A DNA stretch of 64,000 bases from Tritrichomonas musculus (taxonomy: Eukaryota > Parabasalia > Tritrichomonadida > Tritrichomonadidae): assembly GCA_039105265.1 (NCBI GenBank), contig JAPFFF010000022.1, positions 248,001-312,000 on the forward strand, given 5' to 3'. Shown piece after piece: positions 9,727 to 17,443 of the stretch; position 1 is the stretch's first letter, and every line of letters begins with the position of its first letter. The translations under genes were made by a program, and so were the position numbers. The notes beneath the pieces were generated by a model. That model made no database searches and had not been told where the DNA came from. It was given only the letters and a program-made list of their open reading frames with translations.

Positions 9727-10305
9727 TTAGCAACAATATTTGAGTGATATTGCATATTTGACAAACTCTGTATAGACATGATTGTAGCAGTATTTTAGTT
9801 CTTCGGATTTACCATCTTTAGTGATTAATATCTTATCAATCTTTATCAGTTTTGCAACACTAGCAACACAACAACCAGGTTCTTCATCTTCAATAACCAA
9901 ATCAACTTTATCACAATCTGTCAACAGCTTTATCATATCCATTAATAATGTCGATTTACATACCACATAAGAGTTTACCTTTAATGGGTTATTCTCATAC
10001 ATCCCAACAAGCAACTCCAAAAATTTGTTTTTCTTTTCAAGTGTATCCAACTCATTTCCTAAATCTGCAATTCCTCGGTCTTGGGTAAGATTGTTGGTTG
10101 GAGGTATGTATTGAGAAGCAAACCCCTCCTGTGGGGTCTGTGGTATAGTAAAATTTACATTTTGTGGTTGCGGTATTTGTGGATATGCTACTGCACTTCC
10201 TCTTTGAGGAGCTAATTTGATTTCTATATTTGTTTCTTGACTCTGTTTTACACTTGCATCGTTTTCTGAAGATAATATACGTGCTTTATTCATAATACTT
10301 GACAT
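9727..10305 (-). CDS. Conserved Polinton protein of unknown function, 192 aa
   Basis: The N-terminal half is Pro/Gln/Asn-rich and probably disordered. The C-terminal half (from about residue 100) aligns with the 174-aa protein at 59584-60108 in element C. Shared features are a GCC motif (PGCCVAS here, VGCCAAK there), then K-IDKI-I-KDG, a Tyr-rich segment and a C-terminal LKYC. Conservation between two otherwise divergent Polintons marks it as a core gene of this lineage. The start follows TTTTTTTGCACTGAA. The function is unknown; conserved cysteines could bind metal or form disulphides. Confidence 0.8.
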   Translation of the reverse strand: MSSIMNKARILSSENDASVKQSQETNIEIKLAPQRGSAVAYPQIPQPQNVNFTIPQTPQEGFASQYIPPTNNLTQDRGIADLGNELDTLEKKNKFLELLVGMYENNPLKVNSYVVCKSTLLMDMIKLLTDCDKVDLVIEDEEPGCCVASVAKLIKIDKILITKDGKSEELKYCYNHVYTEFVKYAISLKYCC

Positions 10306-10332
10306 TTCAGTGCAAAAAAATCTCTGTACATC

Positions 10333-10563
10333 TTACTCTTTATTGGTTAATCTATCAAATTCTTTTTCGAGTTTGTGAACTTTCTCTTTTAAAGATTCAA
10401 TATCTTCAATTAACGATTCTCTTACTGCTAATCCATTTGAGCCAAGCATACCTGATTTTACGTTATTGAGATGCTGTTTATAGTCGTAGCATTTCTCTTT
10501 TAGCGCTCGTTTGATTCTTTTAAGTTCAGGAATTTCCCTCTTATAATCACTTAATTCAGTCAT
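10333..10563 (-). CDS. Small coiled-coil protein, 76 aa
   Basis: Strongly charged, with heptad-like leucines (IPELKRIKRALKEK, then LIEDIESLKEKVHKLEKEF). It is almost entirely predicted coiled coil with no other motif. It starts 16 bp from the divergent gene at 10580, so the two share a promoter region. Compact spacing and an intact ORF on the coding-dense strand support it as real. A structural or scaffolding role is possible but unproven. Confidence 0.6.
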   Translation of the reverse strand: MTELSDYKREIPELKRIKRALKEKCYDYKQHLNNVKSGMLGSNGLAVRESLIEDIESLKEKVHKLEKEFDRLTNKE

Positions 10564-10579
10564 TTATTTCAATACAAAA
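10564..10579. promoter_or_regulatory. 16-bp divergent start region
   Basis: The start codons of the 76-aa (minus) and 77-aa (plus) genes are separated by only 16 bases. These contain TTTCAATACAAAA on the plus strand, an initiator-like TCAATA. Both transcripts must therefore have very short leaders and promoters overlapping the opposite coding region. Confidence 0.45.
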
Positions 10580-10813
10580 ATGTCTTTTCAACAGAGACGC
10601 ACGATAAGAGATGATAAAAGAATGAATTTCTACGATAGACTTCAATTGGAAATGCAAAAAGAGCGTACTAGAATCAATTCTGCACCTATAATCAAGAAGA
10701 GAGATTTGAAGGGAACTATAAACCATGAAAAGCCTCCAATAACTACAAAAAAACTCAACTATCATACATATTCTTTAAACCATTCAGTGGTCCCAATTAA
10801 TAGTAAGATTTAA
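10580..10813 (+). CDS. Small basic protein, 77 aa
   Basis: Arg/Lys-rich (MSFQQRRTIRDDKR, later PIIKKRDLKG). No family is recognised; the high positive charge suggests nucleic-acid binding or a core-protein role, which is inference only. The ATG follows TTTCAATACAAAA. Its TAA stop lies 1 bp from the stop of the convergent 148-aa gene. Confidence 0.6.
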   Translation: MSFQQRRTIRDDKRMNFYDRLQLEMQKERTRINSAPIIKKRDLKGTINHEKPPITTKKLNYHTYSLNHSVVPINSKI

Positions 10814-10814
10814 G

Positions 10815-11261
10815 CTACATATTATTCATAGTATTAATATATTTAGCTATCTGATTCACAGTTGATGTTAGTTCTATTATTTTTTTCTCTGATTGCTCAA
10901 TACGATTCGCTAGAAGCTCATTCGCATGAATGCGCGATATCATCTGCTTAATCTCATCCTTTACACTTTCAATATCAGCTCTGATAACATCTTGTTCTAA
11001 CTCTTTTAGGTCTTCCTTTTTAAACACTTTTTTTAGAAATATATCACCCCCAACTCTCTTATTTCCTTCTTTCGAACAATTCTTTTTTGTTATTCTATAT
11101 TCAACACCATCGGGGGTAATAATCTTATATACTCTATTGAGGTACTGTGTGGTGCGTCCATTCATCTCGTCCTTGTGCTTCTGGTAGAACAAATTAAATT
11201 CTTCGATGGATTTGAAGTTTTTTGTTTCTTCAGTTATTTCGTTAATTACTTCCAATTCCAT
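10815..11261 (-). CDS. Coiled-coil protein, 148 aa
   Basis: The N-terminal ~70 residues include a compact basic domain (YLNRVYKIITPDGVEYRITK). The C-terminal half is a long amphipathic helix ending in ELTSTVNQIAKYINTM. The ATG is preceded by TTTTTTTGAAAATAA, the T7-G motif seen at other genes of this element. It lies next to the pVI-like and capsid genes. It occupies the same relative place as the 178-aa gene of element C (62296-62832), with no convincing sequence match. A capsid-associated role is inferred from position only. Confidence 0.65.
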   Translation of the reverse strand: MELEVINEITEETKNFKSIEEFNLFYQKHKDEMNGRTTQYLNRVYKIITPDGVEYRITKKNCSKEGNKRVGGDIFLKKVFKKEDLKELEQDVIRADIESVKDEIKQMISRIHANELLANRIEQSEKKIIELTSTVNQIAKYINTMNNM

Positions 11262-11287
11262 TTATTTTCAAAAAAATTTTTTTGTTT

Positions 11288-11542
11288 TTATTCTACTTCA
11301 TTTATCAAGCTCTTACCAATTCTCATTCCTCTATCGACAACATTCAACCCTGTGTCAATTGCTCTTATAGTGTCTCCAATAAGAGGTATATCACCTAAAA
11401 CAGGCTTTACCGCACTGGTAACTCTTTTACCAATTTCAACAACTTTAGGAAGCGCTTTACCGACTTTAGTTGCAACATTCTTAATTGTATTGCCAACTGA
11501 TTTAAAAGCATTTTTCATTTTCTTGAAGATTCCGATACCCAT
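11288..11542 (-). CDS. Candidate pVI/pX-like minor virion peptide, 84 aa
   Basis: Short, basic and amphipathic throughout, rich in Gly/Val/Ile/Lys (MGIGIFKKMKNAFKSV, ATKVGKALPKVV, LIGDTIRAIDTGLN). This composition and its position beside the major capsid gene resemble adenovirus protein VI/X-like or membrane-active peptides reported in Polintons and virophages. The element C counterpart is the 151-aa protein at 62882, which also begins MGI. It is divergent from the capsid gene, with starts 51 bp apart. The call rests on composition and context, not on a sequence motif. Confidence 0.5.
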   Translation of the reverse strand: MGIGIFKKMKNAFKSVGNTIKNVATKVGKALPKVVEIGKRVTSAVKPVLGDIPLIGDTIRAIDTGLNVVDRGMRIGKSLINEVE

Positions 11543-11573
11543 TGTTTTTATAATGAAAAAAGTCCTGTAATAA

Positions 11574-11593
11574 GTACTTTTTTTGTATCATAA
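11574..11593 (+). promoter_or_regulatory. T7-G / initiator-like element before the capsid gene
   Basis: TACTTTTTTTGTATCATAA ends directly at the capsid ATG. It combines the T7-G tract that recurs before other starts of this element (14605, 16416, and minus starts at 10305 and 11261) with a TCA initiator-like triplet. Confidence 0.5.
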
Positions 11594-13621
11594 ATGTTGT
11601 ATCGCAACGAAAGAGCACATAATTACAAAATCGAAGCTGGGAATGTACTTGACACTTTTAATAAGATGCGTGAAATGATTAACACTAATGATGGTACACG
11701 CTCATTTTCATTCAGAACAGTTGATTGTCATGACCAACCCGCACCATTTCATCAAGGACAATATTCCCAAATCAGTTTAACACATCCTGACCACTTCATT
11801 TCTGATGTTGATAAAGGATTCCTCACCTTTCACATCAAACTAGATTTACAACTCAATACTGATTTAGCAAAATTACAACAAATTGATGACCCAAATAACT
11901 TCTACAAATTATTTGTCGGGCTCAAATCTTCTAATCAATTGTTTGACCGTTTGGAGATTCTCCATAATAATGTAAACGTTGGATATCAGCAAAATGAATG
12001 CATTCGTGAAGGGTTTTTGTATTCCACTGTTAAACCAGAGACTGAGAAGAAACGTAGGCGTTTTGTACATTCACTTTGGGAAAACGTTTCAAATTATTCA
12101 CAAACTGTTGCTGGTGCTTATGTTAACCTCAATTCATTCAAATCTAATGGTAAATCCCAAGTTGAATTTGATTTAAACGTACCATTCGATGATTTACTTG
12201 CATTACAAGCATTCGATTTATTCCCTAATGGTATCATAGGTGATTTATCAATTCGTTTCCAAGTATCACCTGCAGGATTAGTTTGGGCCGCTATAGACCC
12301 TTATACTGTTGCTGAAACAAAAGCTTATCTAGAAGATAATGATAGTATCTCATCTGCAGAATTAGAAAGATTGAAAGAAATAAAGGCCCGCGGTCACTTG
12401 AAACATCAATTTACACAAATTGGTAATGAAGCTATAATTCCAGGTCCTGGTGCTCCATCTCCAGACCCATCTCCAACACCAGACCCATCACCATCTCCAA
12501 CACCTGACCCATCTCCTGAACCAACCCCAACACCTATCAAGTATAAGATTCAATATCGAATTGGTGAACAATGGGATGAAACTGATGGAACAGGTTACAC
12601 TGATATTCTTACAGATTTGGAATTCAATTTCAGTTACACAAAGGAAGAATTTGAAGAATTTGGATTACAACCAGGTGCAACTGATGAAGAAATATGTATA
12701 CACAATCCTGCTGTAACATTACCACCATTAAATCATGCTGACAAAAATGGAAGATATTATGCTTGGCAAATTGTTAAAACACCAATTGTTTCTGCTAAAC
12801 AGACTCTTCAAGCAATTCACGATGCTAAATCACAACTTCACAATGAAACATATTCATCACAGAAAGCTACATTAACTGTAAACAGAATGACAATCACATT
12901 ATGTAAATCAAATATGCAAGGATATGGTGTCTGTGAATCTACTCGTAGAGGTATTGAAAATATTCTTCGTGAAGGAATTATAATTCCATCCCAAAAAGTT
13001 GATTACCATTCATTCCCAATCGCTCCTGCCGCAAATGGTATCAAATCTACTTTGAATATCCCATTAATTAATGTTACTACAATGTCAATTATGTTTCCAA
13101 AACATCATAATGACCTCACTGTTTTCGAGAATCCAGTATATCAAAATTGTTATCTCAATATTGGAGGTAAGAACTTCCCAGATGAAAATGTTAGCACAAT
13201 TGGTGCAAGATTCTTTGAAAATCAATTAACTGCTGGAGACCTTGATGGAATCACATTACAATGCACAAAAGAATTTGAAGATAGTATGACAATGCCAAAG
13301 AATGATGCAAATGGAGTTCGTTATAGAAATACTTTAAGTGATGCTTCTAGCTTTGTTTTCAATATTCAAACAGAACGTGCTTCAGCAGGATATTGCTACG
13401 ATGGATTGGATGGTGGATTTGGAAATATTCAAGTTCAGGTTAATGGTCAACCAATATATACAGGTCCAAATGATACTTACTATAATGTTAACGAAGAAGG
13501 AACAGTACATCCACCCCCAACTCAATTATGGCTCACAAGAGATACATACTTTAAACTTTCACTTAATGGATTAGAATATGTTGATGATGAAACACCAGCT
13601 GGCAGTCAAGTTAATGAGTAA
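11594..13621 (+). CDS. Major capsid protein, probable double jelly-roll, 675 aa
   Basis: The expected shell protein of the Polinton particle. It shares two diagnostic stretches with the 560-aa protein of element C: EI--N----Y-QN-C--E-FL (here near residue 120) and FP--H----F-NP with a following N-G motif (here IMFPKHHNDLTVFENP near residue 500). Length and gene context fit Polinton capsid proteins; the double jelly-roll fold itself is inference. Unusual feature: a Pro-Ser/Thr-Asp repeat (PSPDPSPTPDPSPSP type) near residues 285-315, between the presumed barrels, absent from the element C protein. The start is fixed by an ATG right after a T7-G/initiator motif. It ends with TAAA, followed by a hairpin-forming sequence (GCAGCAAAATTGCTG) at 13645-13660. 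Confidence 0.8.
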   Translation: MLYRNERAHNYKIEAGNVLDTFNKMREMINTNDGTRSFSFRTVDCHDQPAPFHQGQYSQISLTHPDHFISDVDKGFLTFHIKLDLQLNTDLAKLQQIDDPNNFYKLFVGLKSSNQLFDRLEILHNNVNVGYQQNECIREGFLYSTVKPETEKKRRRFVHSLWENVSNYSQTVAGAYVNLNSFKSNGKSQVEFDLNVPFDDLLALQAFDLFPNGIIGDLSIRFQVSPAGLVWAAIDPYTVAETKAYLEDNDSISSAELERLKEIKARGHLKHQFTQIGNEAIIPGPGAPSPDPSPTPDPSPSPTPDPSPEPTPTPIKYKIQYRIGEQWDETDGTGYTDILTDLEFNFSYTKEEFEEFGLQPGATDEEICIHNPAVTLPPLNHADKNGRYYAWQIVKTPIVSAKQTLQAIHDAKSQLHNETYSSQKATLTVNRMTITLCKSNMQGYGVCESTRRGIENILREGIIIPSQKVDYHSFPIAPAANGIKSTLNIPLINVTTMSIMFPKHHNDLTVFENPVYQNCYLNIGGKNFPDENVSTIGARFFENQLTAGDLDGITLQCTKEFEDSMTMPKNDANGVRYRNTLSDASSFVFNIQTERASAGYCYDGLDGGFGNIQVQVNGQPIYTGPNDTYYNVNEEGTVHPPPTQLWLTRDTYFKLSLNGLEYVDDETPAGSQVNE

Positions 13622-13712
13622 ATTGATTTGAGAAAACCGGTAGCAGCAAAATTGCTGTGACCACATTTTTTTGCAAATCTATTTTTAAAATAATTTTTTA
13701 TCTCCAGAACAA

Positions 13713-14471
13713 ATGGCTTCAATAAACGTAGAACGAATTAATGATAACTACGAATTTATTCAATATAATGCACATTTACGCATCATACATTCAATTAAAG
13801 ATGAAATGTACCAAATGCAAAGTATAATAACTGCATGCCAATCAAATAAACAAGCATATCATTGGTTTGAAAATCAGACAACAAAAGAGTTATTACAAGA
13901 ATTTGAGTCTCAAAAATCGACCCTCGGAATTCCGAGGGACCAGAAAATATTTGAAAATCGACCAAATTTACCAAACGACTTAAAAGGTTATTATGTTCAT
14001 CGCTTACTCGTCAATCATATCGCAATGTGGGCATCACCAACTTATGCAATCTATATTGCCAAACTTTTAGACTCCCAATTTGAACGTGAACGCAAACAAC
14101 ATCAGCAACAAATTGATGAACTCAAACCACGTGCAGTACCAGAAAATCACAAGAATGATTACCGTTATTTGATTTACAAAGAGGATATTAATAAAGAAGG
14201 TTTCATTAGGCTTCATTTGTGTCGTCGTCATAAGAGTACTTGGAGAAAAGTTGTTAACCATTATAATAATGAAAACGAAAGATTTTACTTCAAAGATGAC
14301 CTTCCTATTAGTATGACACCAAATTTAAACATTAAGAATATCATAAAAGCATCATTTGGAACAGATGATTATAAGGTTTCCAATAGTGGTAACTGTGTTG
14401 ATATCAAAATAGAGCATCTCAATAAGCTCCATACATTAATTGAAGAATACTTTAATAGTATGAGCCAATAA
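13713..14471 (+). CDS. KilA-N / DUF3627-like DNA-binding protein, 252 aa
   Basis: LKGYYVHRLLVNHIAMWASP followed by TYAIYIAKLLDSQF (residues ~90-125) matches the KilA-N signature (G-YV-P-L--HIA-W-SP-FA--V). The C-terminal half has YLIYKEDINKEGFIRLHLCR, resembling the DUF3627 domain that often follows KilA-N in large DNA viruses. A DNA-binding regulatory role is likely. An exact 18-bp palindrome CCCTCGGAATTCCGAGGG (13921-13938) is embedded in frame near residue 70, and a related palindrome lies just past the stop. Confidence 0.75.
   Translation: MASINVERINDNYEFIQYNAHLRIIHSIKDEMYQMQSIITACQSNKQAYHWFENQTTKELLQEFESQKSTLGIPRDQKIFENRPNLPNDLKGYYVHRLLVNHIAMWASPTYAIYIAKLLDSQFERERKQHQQQIDELKPRAVPENHKNDYRYLIYKEDINKEGFIRLHLCRRHKSTWRKVVNHYNNENERFYFKDDLPISMTPNLNIKNIIKASFGTDDYKVSNSGNCVDIKIEHLNKLHTLIEEYFNSMSQ
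13921..13938. repeat. Perfect 18-bp GC-rich palindrome inside the KilA-N gene
   Basis: CCCTCGGAATTCCGAGGG is its own reverse complement. It is strikingly GC-rich against the surrounding AT-rich coding DNA and is read in frame. Confidence 0.85.
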
Positions 14472-14473
14472 AA

Positions 14474-14531
14474 TCGACGGTCGGAATTCCGGAGGCATTG
14501 CCCCAGTCAACAAAGTTGCCGACCCTCGCCA
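14474..14531 (+). repeat. GC-rich palindromic repeat after the KilA-N gene
   Basis: Begins CGACGGTCGGAATTCCGG, sharing the TCGGAATTCCG core with 13921-13938. It continues through GGCATTGCC and GTTGCCGACCC. Noncoding and locally GC-rich; probably another copy of the same small palindromic element. Confidence 0.55.
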
Positions 14532-14604
14532 AATCTTATGAAAAACGTGATGATTTACCTGTAATTGATATTTTTTTGTATATCAATACTTTTTTTGGAA
14601 AAAA

Positions 14605-15960
14605 ATGACTAAATCAGTAAGAATCTACGATAAAGAATACAACTCCTTACTCAATTACCCTTTCAAATCCAAGTATAAATACATTGATAATTACATACAA
14701 CCTTTCTTTAAAAGTGATATCAAAACAGAACCATTTATTCCTGACTTCAAGTTGAAATCATGTAAAGAATTATCAAAACCAAATTTCTCTAATGAACCAG
14801 GTTGTTGGGAAGCAGATTTGATGTTTAGCAAATACTATACTAGAGATTTGAAAAAAGAAAATAAAATATATTTGGTTCTCATCAATACAAATACAAGATA
14901 CCTAATCGTTGAACCTGTAAAGGATAAAGGAAATATATGGTTTTCCCTTGAACGAATTATAATAAGATATCCACAATTTCTATTCAAAACTATCAAATGT
15001 GATGGAGAACCTGGATTAAAAGAGATGAAAGATAATAGTGCTGTCATTTGGTTTTCAACAGGAGAAACTACTTTGATATTTGACTTGAAAGCTGTAATTA
15101 AAGAAGCAAGGATAAAAGAGTTTGATAAAATATTAAGGAAAATCCTCGTGAACCACAAACTGGAAACTCTTAAAAAACTGCTTAAAAAAAGTGACTATTA
15201 TAAACCTCGTTTCCAAAGGCTACTCAATTTACAATTTGAAGACATCCAGTTTTGGGAAAATACAATAGATTCAATCACCGATTTCTATCCTATAAGATTC
15301 ATTATTAATGATTCTCCATATGCGTTAGCTCACAAAAATGTTGATTCTGTTATAAGAACTCTGAGAAATGCTTTTGGGTTAGATGAGCGAAGATTAAGTG
15401 ATTATAATTTGATGAGACAAATGGTTGATTACTATAATAACACCCCTCATAGTTCTCTTCGATTTAAGAATTTTGATTATGACCCATCAGATTTTTATGA
15501 CAAGAATCTTGTAAAACCAACGAAGTACATATATTATACCCCAGCTCAAATGCAAAACGATACTGATTTGGAGTGGAGATATATCAGGAAAATGCAAATG
15601 AAATTGCGGGAAATCAATGATAAACAACGTTTTAAGGGGCTGTTATCTTATAATAGAGGTAATATTATATTAGTTCATCTCGATAAAGGCAAAACGCAAA
15701 AAAAGCATGAGAAGCGTAGAAGAGTATTTAATGAAATTGCTGAGTTTCTAGAGTATCGTAATGGAAATGTAATCTGCAAGTTATTAAAACCATATCAGAC
15801 TGTTAAAAAAGATGAACCACAAGAAAAGCATAGTAAAGGTAGGAAACGTATGACTGATGCTGAAAAAGCTATTATTGAAGTACCTATTATATATACGAAA
15901 TTCATATGTAATTCATTTGGAGACTTAAATGAAGATTACATTAAGTATTTTAACATTTAG
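14605..15960 (+). CDS. Retroviral-like (Polinton) integrase, 451 aa
   Basis: Catalyses insertion of the element and so the 6-bp duplication. The RNase-H-like core shows GCWEADLMF (first Asp, residue ~73), then IKCDGEPGLKE (second Asp, ~134), and a third block VDSVIRTLRNAFG near residue 246 followed by VDYYNNTPH. The last is the usual Y-N-TPH integrase signature. About 110 residues separate the second and third acidic blocks, against about 35 in retroviral integrases, so a ~75-residue segment appears inserted. The third acidic residue reads as Asp rather than Glu. The C-terminal part (GNIILVHLDKGKT) looks like the SH3-like integrase tail. The start lies after a T7-GG tract; the next gene begins 5 bp after its stop. 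Confidence 0.9.
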   Translation: MTKSVRIYDKEYNSLLNYPFKSKYKYIDNYIQPFFKSDIKTEPFIPDFKLKSCKELSKPNFSNEPGCWEADLMFSKYYTRDLKKENKIYLVLINTNTRYLIVEPVKDKGNIWFSLERIIIRYPQFLFKTIKCDGEPGLKEMKDNSAVIWFSTGETTLIFDLKAVIKEARIKEFDKILRKILVNHKLETLKKLLKKSDYYKPRFQRLLNLQFEDIQFWENTIDSITDFYPIRFIINDSPYALAHKNVDSVIRTLRNAFGLDERRLSDYNLMRQMVDYYNNTPHSSLRFKNFDYDPSDFYDKNLVKPTKYIYYTPAQMQNDTDLEWRYIRKMQMKLREINDKQRFKGLLSYNRGNIILVHLDKGKTQKKHEKRRRVFNEIAEFLEYRNGNVICKLLKPYQTVKKDEPQEKHSKGRKRMTDAEKAIIEVPIIYTKFICNSFGDLNEDYIKYFNI

Positions 15961-15965
15961 TTTCT

Positions 15966-16358
15966 ATGAAAAAAATGCTTATGAATAATATCAAGAATGT
16001 TGCAACAAACAATGTAAAACAGCCCATAACAAAACGTTATTTCCACACTCAATCAACAGAATTTACGTTGCCACTTGAATTTGTATCAAGCAGAAACAAG
16101 AAATATATTGTAATTCAATATGTTGGAGCAATTGTAAAAGACTTTTTAGTTGGTGATTTAATGGTGCATTCAGATATAGTTCAATTAGATGCATATTGTG
16201 ATTCATTCATTATGTTAGCTAATAAGCGTCAAACCAAATATCGAAAATACGAATTCTTCAGTAGCAATAAGAGAGATTACAAGATATGGTTTACCGATTT
16301 GTATGGCAATTCAATCATACCATCAGCATTTATCATGAGCTGCCTTCTTATTTATTAA
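15966..16358 (+). CDS. Small Polinton protein, possible minor capsid protein, 130 aa
   Basis: Starts 5 bp after the integrase stop. After a basic N-terminus it is a beta-rich domain with KKYIVIQYVGAIV, DLMVHSDIV and DYKIWFTDLYGN, ending in a hydrophobic IMSCLLIY. The pattern (a strand carrying the target phrase, then 'VWFTD-G') resembles small jelly-roll minor capsid or penton-type proteins of virus-like elements. I do not have a decisive motif. It does not align clearly with the candidate pentons at 39773 or 52287. A minor virion protein is the best guess. Confidence 0.45.
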   Translation: MKKMLMNNIKNVATNNVKQPITKRYFHTQSTEFTLPLEFVSSRNKKYIVIQYVGAIVKDFLVGDLMVHSDIVQLDAYCDSFIMLANKRQTKYRKYEFFSSNKRDYKIWFTDLYGNSIIPSAFIMSCLLIY

Positions 16359-16415
16359 GCTACAACTTTTCGAGAACAGAGTTCTTGTTAAGCTATAGCT
16401 TTTTTTGAATAAAAA

Positions 16416-17411
16416 ATGAATAACAGCAACCAAAAATCGGTATTCACAGCACTGCAAGAACTTAATTTGCAAGATCCAAATTGTATCAATATTAATAAGG
16501 ACCATCAACTGTTTTCATATATCTCTGAAAGAAATAGGAGAGTCTTATTGTATTTAAGTAGTAATTACCATGAATTATTTGTACTTATTAATGGTAGTGA
16601 AGTAACGTTGAATTTACCTAAAAAAGTGGATTTCAAAGATGAGAGAAATATAAATAATACAAACGATCCTAGTCTATTACGTTTATTCACAATAACTGTG
16701 GACCTTTTTTCTAATTTTGGTAATACAGATATCCAATTTGTTGAAAAATCATTTCCTGACCTAAATAAAACATATATACTATTGATTGGAGACTATGATT
16801 ATAGATATGATGTAAAAGAAACAAATAATTTCTGTTATCAACTATCTTCGAGCGTAGACGTTGATTGCACAGTTAAGCCAGTACCAATAATTATCTTTCT
16901 CTGTTTCGAAAAAGAAACATTCATGAGCCAATGGCAGAAAGTTCGATTGCGAAATAAAAATGAAGATGCTGATATTAAAGGTTTCAAATATGAATTTCAG
17001 GATTGGAAATACCATTTTCCAGTATTCAATGTATTCAAATCAAATATCACAAGCCCTATCTTAAAGGTAAATACAAATAATTCACATCCTAGGGAGCCTT
17101 CCTTATTTAGTGGATATGACCCAAAAGTAAATATTGAATATAATAATGAAAAACTTGATATACCCGATGAAATACGCCCAAAGAAGGTATTACCATCACC
17201 AATAACTGAATTCAAATATTTTTACCAAGAGCCTGAAAAATCTAGTATCGCTCGTAATACATCTAAGAATCAAAAGGTTGCAAGTCCAACAGAAGCTAAA
17301 AATGATTTCTTGTCGCAAGCGAAGCTTGGGCCTACTCAACAGTCACAGGTAAATCCAGGAACAAATAAGGCGCATACAACAACATTCAAATTACCAGGTT
17401 CAAAAAAATAA
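16416..17411 (+). CDS. Hypothetical Polinton protein, 331 aa
   Basis: Unrecognised. The N-terminal ~200 residues are a mixed alpha/beta domain (RVLLYLSSNYHELFVLI, IIIFLCFEKETF). The last ~100 residues are Ser/Pro/Asn/Gln-rich and probably disordered, ending in a basic PGSKK. The ATG follows TTTTTTTGAATAAAAA. A hairpin-forming CAAGC-GAA-GCTTG (17316-17328) sits in frame in the disordered tail, reading SQAKLG. The stop is 33 bp from the stop of the convergent 871-aa gene. Confidence 0.65.
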   Translation: MNNSNQKSVFTALQELNLQDPNCININKDHQLFSYISERNRRVLLYLSSNYHELFVLINGSEVTLNLPKKVDFKDERNINNTNDPSLLRLFTITVDLFSNFGNTDIQFVEKSFPDLNKTYILLIGDYDYRYDVKETNNFCYQLSSSVDVDCTVKPVPIIIFLCFEKETFMSQWQKVRLRNKNEDADIKGFKYEFQDWKYHFPVFNVFKSNITSPILKVNTNNSHPREPSLFSGYDPKVNIEYNNEKLDIPDEIRPKKVLPSPITEFKYFYQEPEKSSIARNTSKNQKVASPTEAKNDFLSQAKLGPTQQSQVNPGTNKAHTTTFKLPGSKK

Positions 17412-17443
17412 TTAGCAAGGATATAAAGTAGGTAGTAATTTTT

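Noticed and set aside
10556-10765. 69-aa minus-strand ORF
   Set aside because: Fully antisense to the better supported 77-aa gene at 10580 and overlaps the 76-aa gene.
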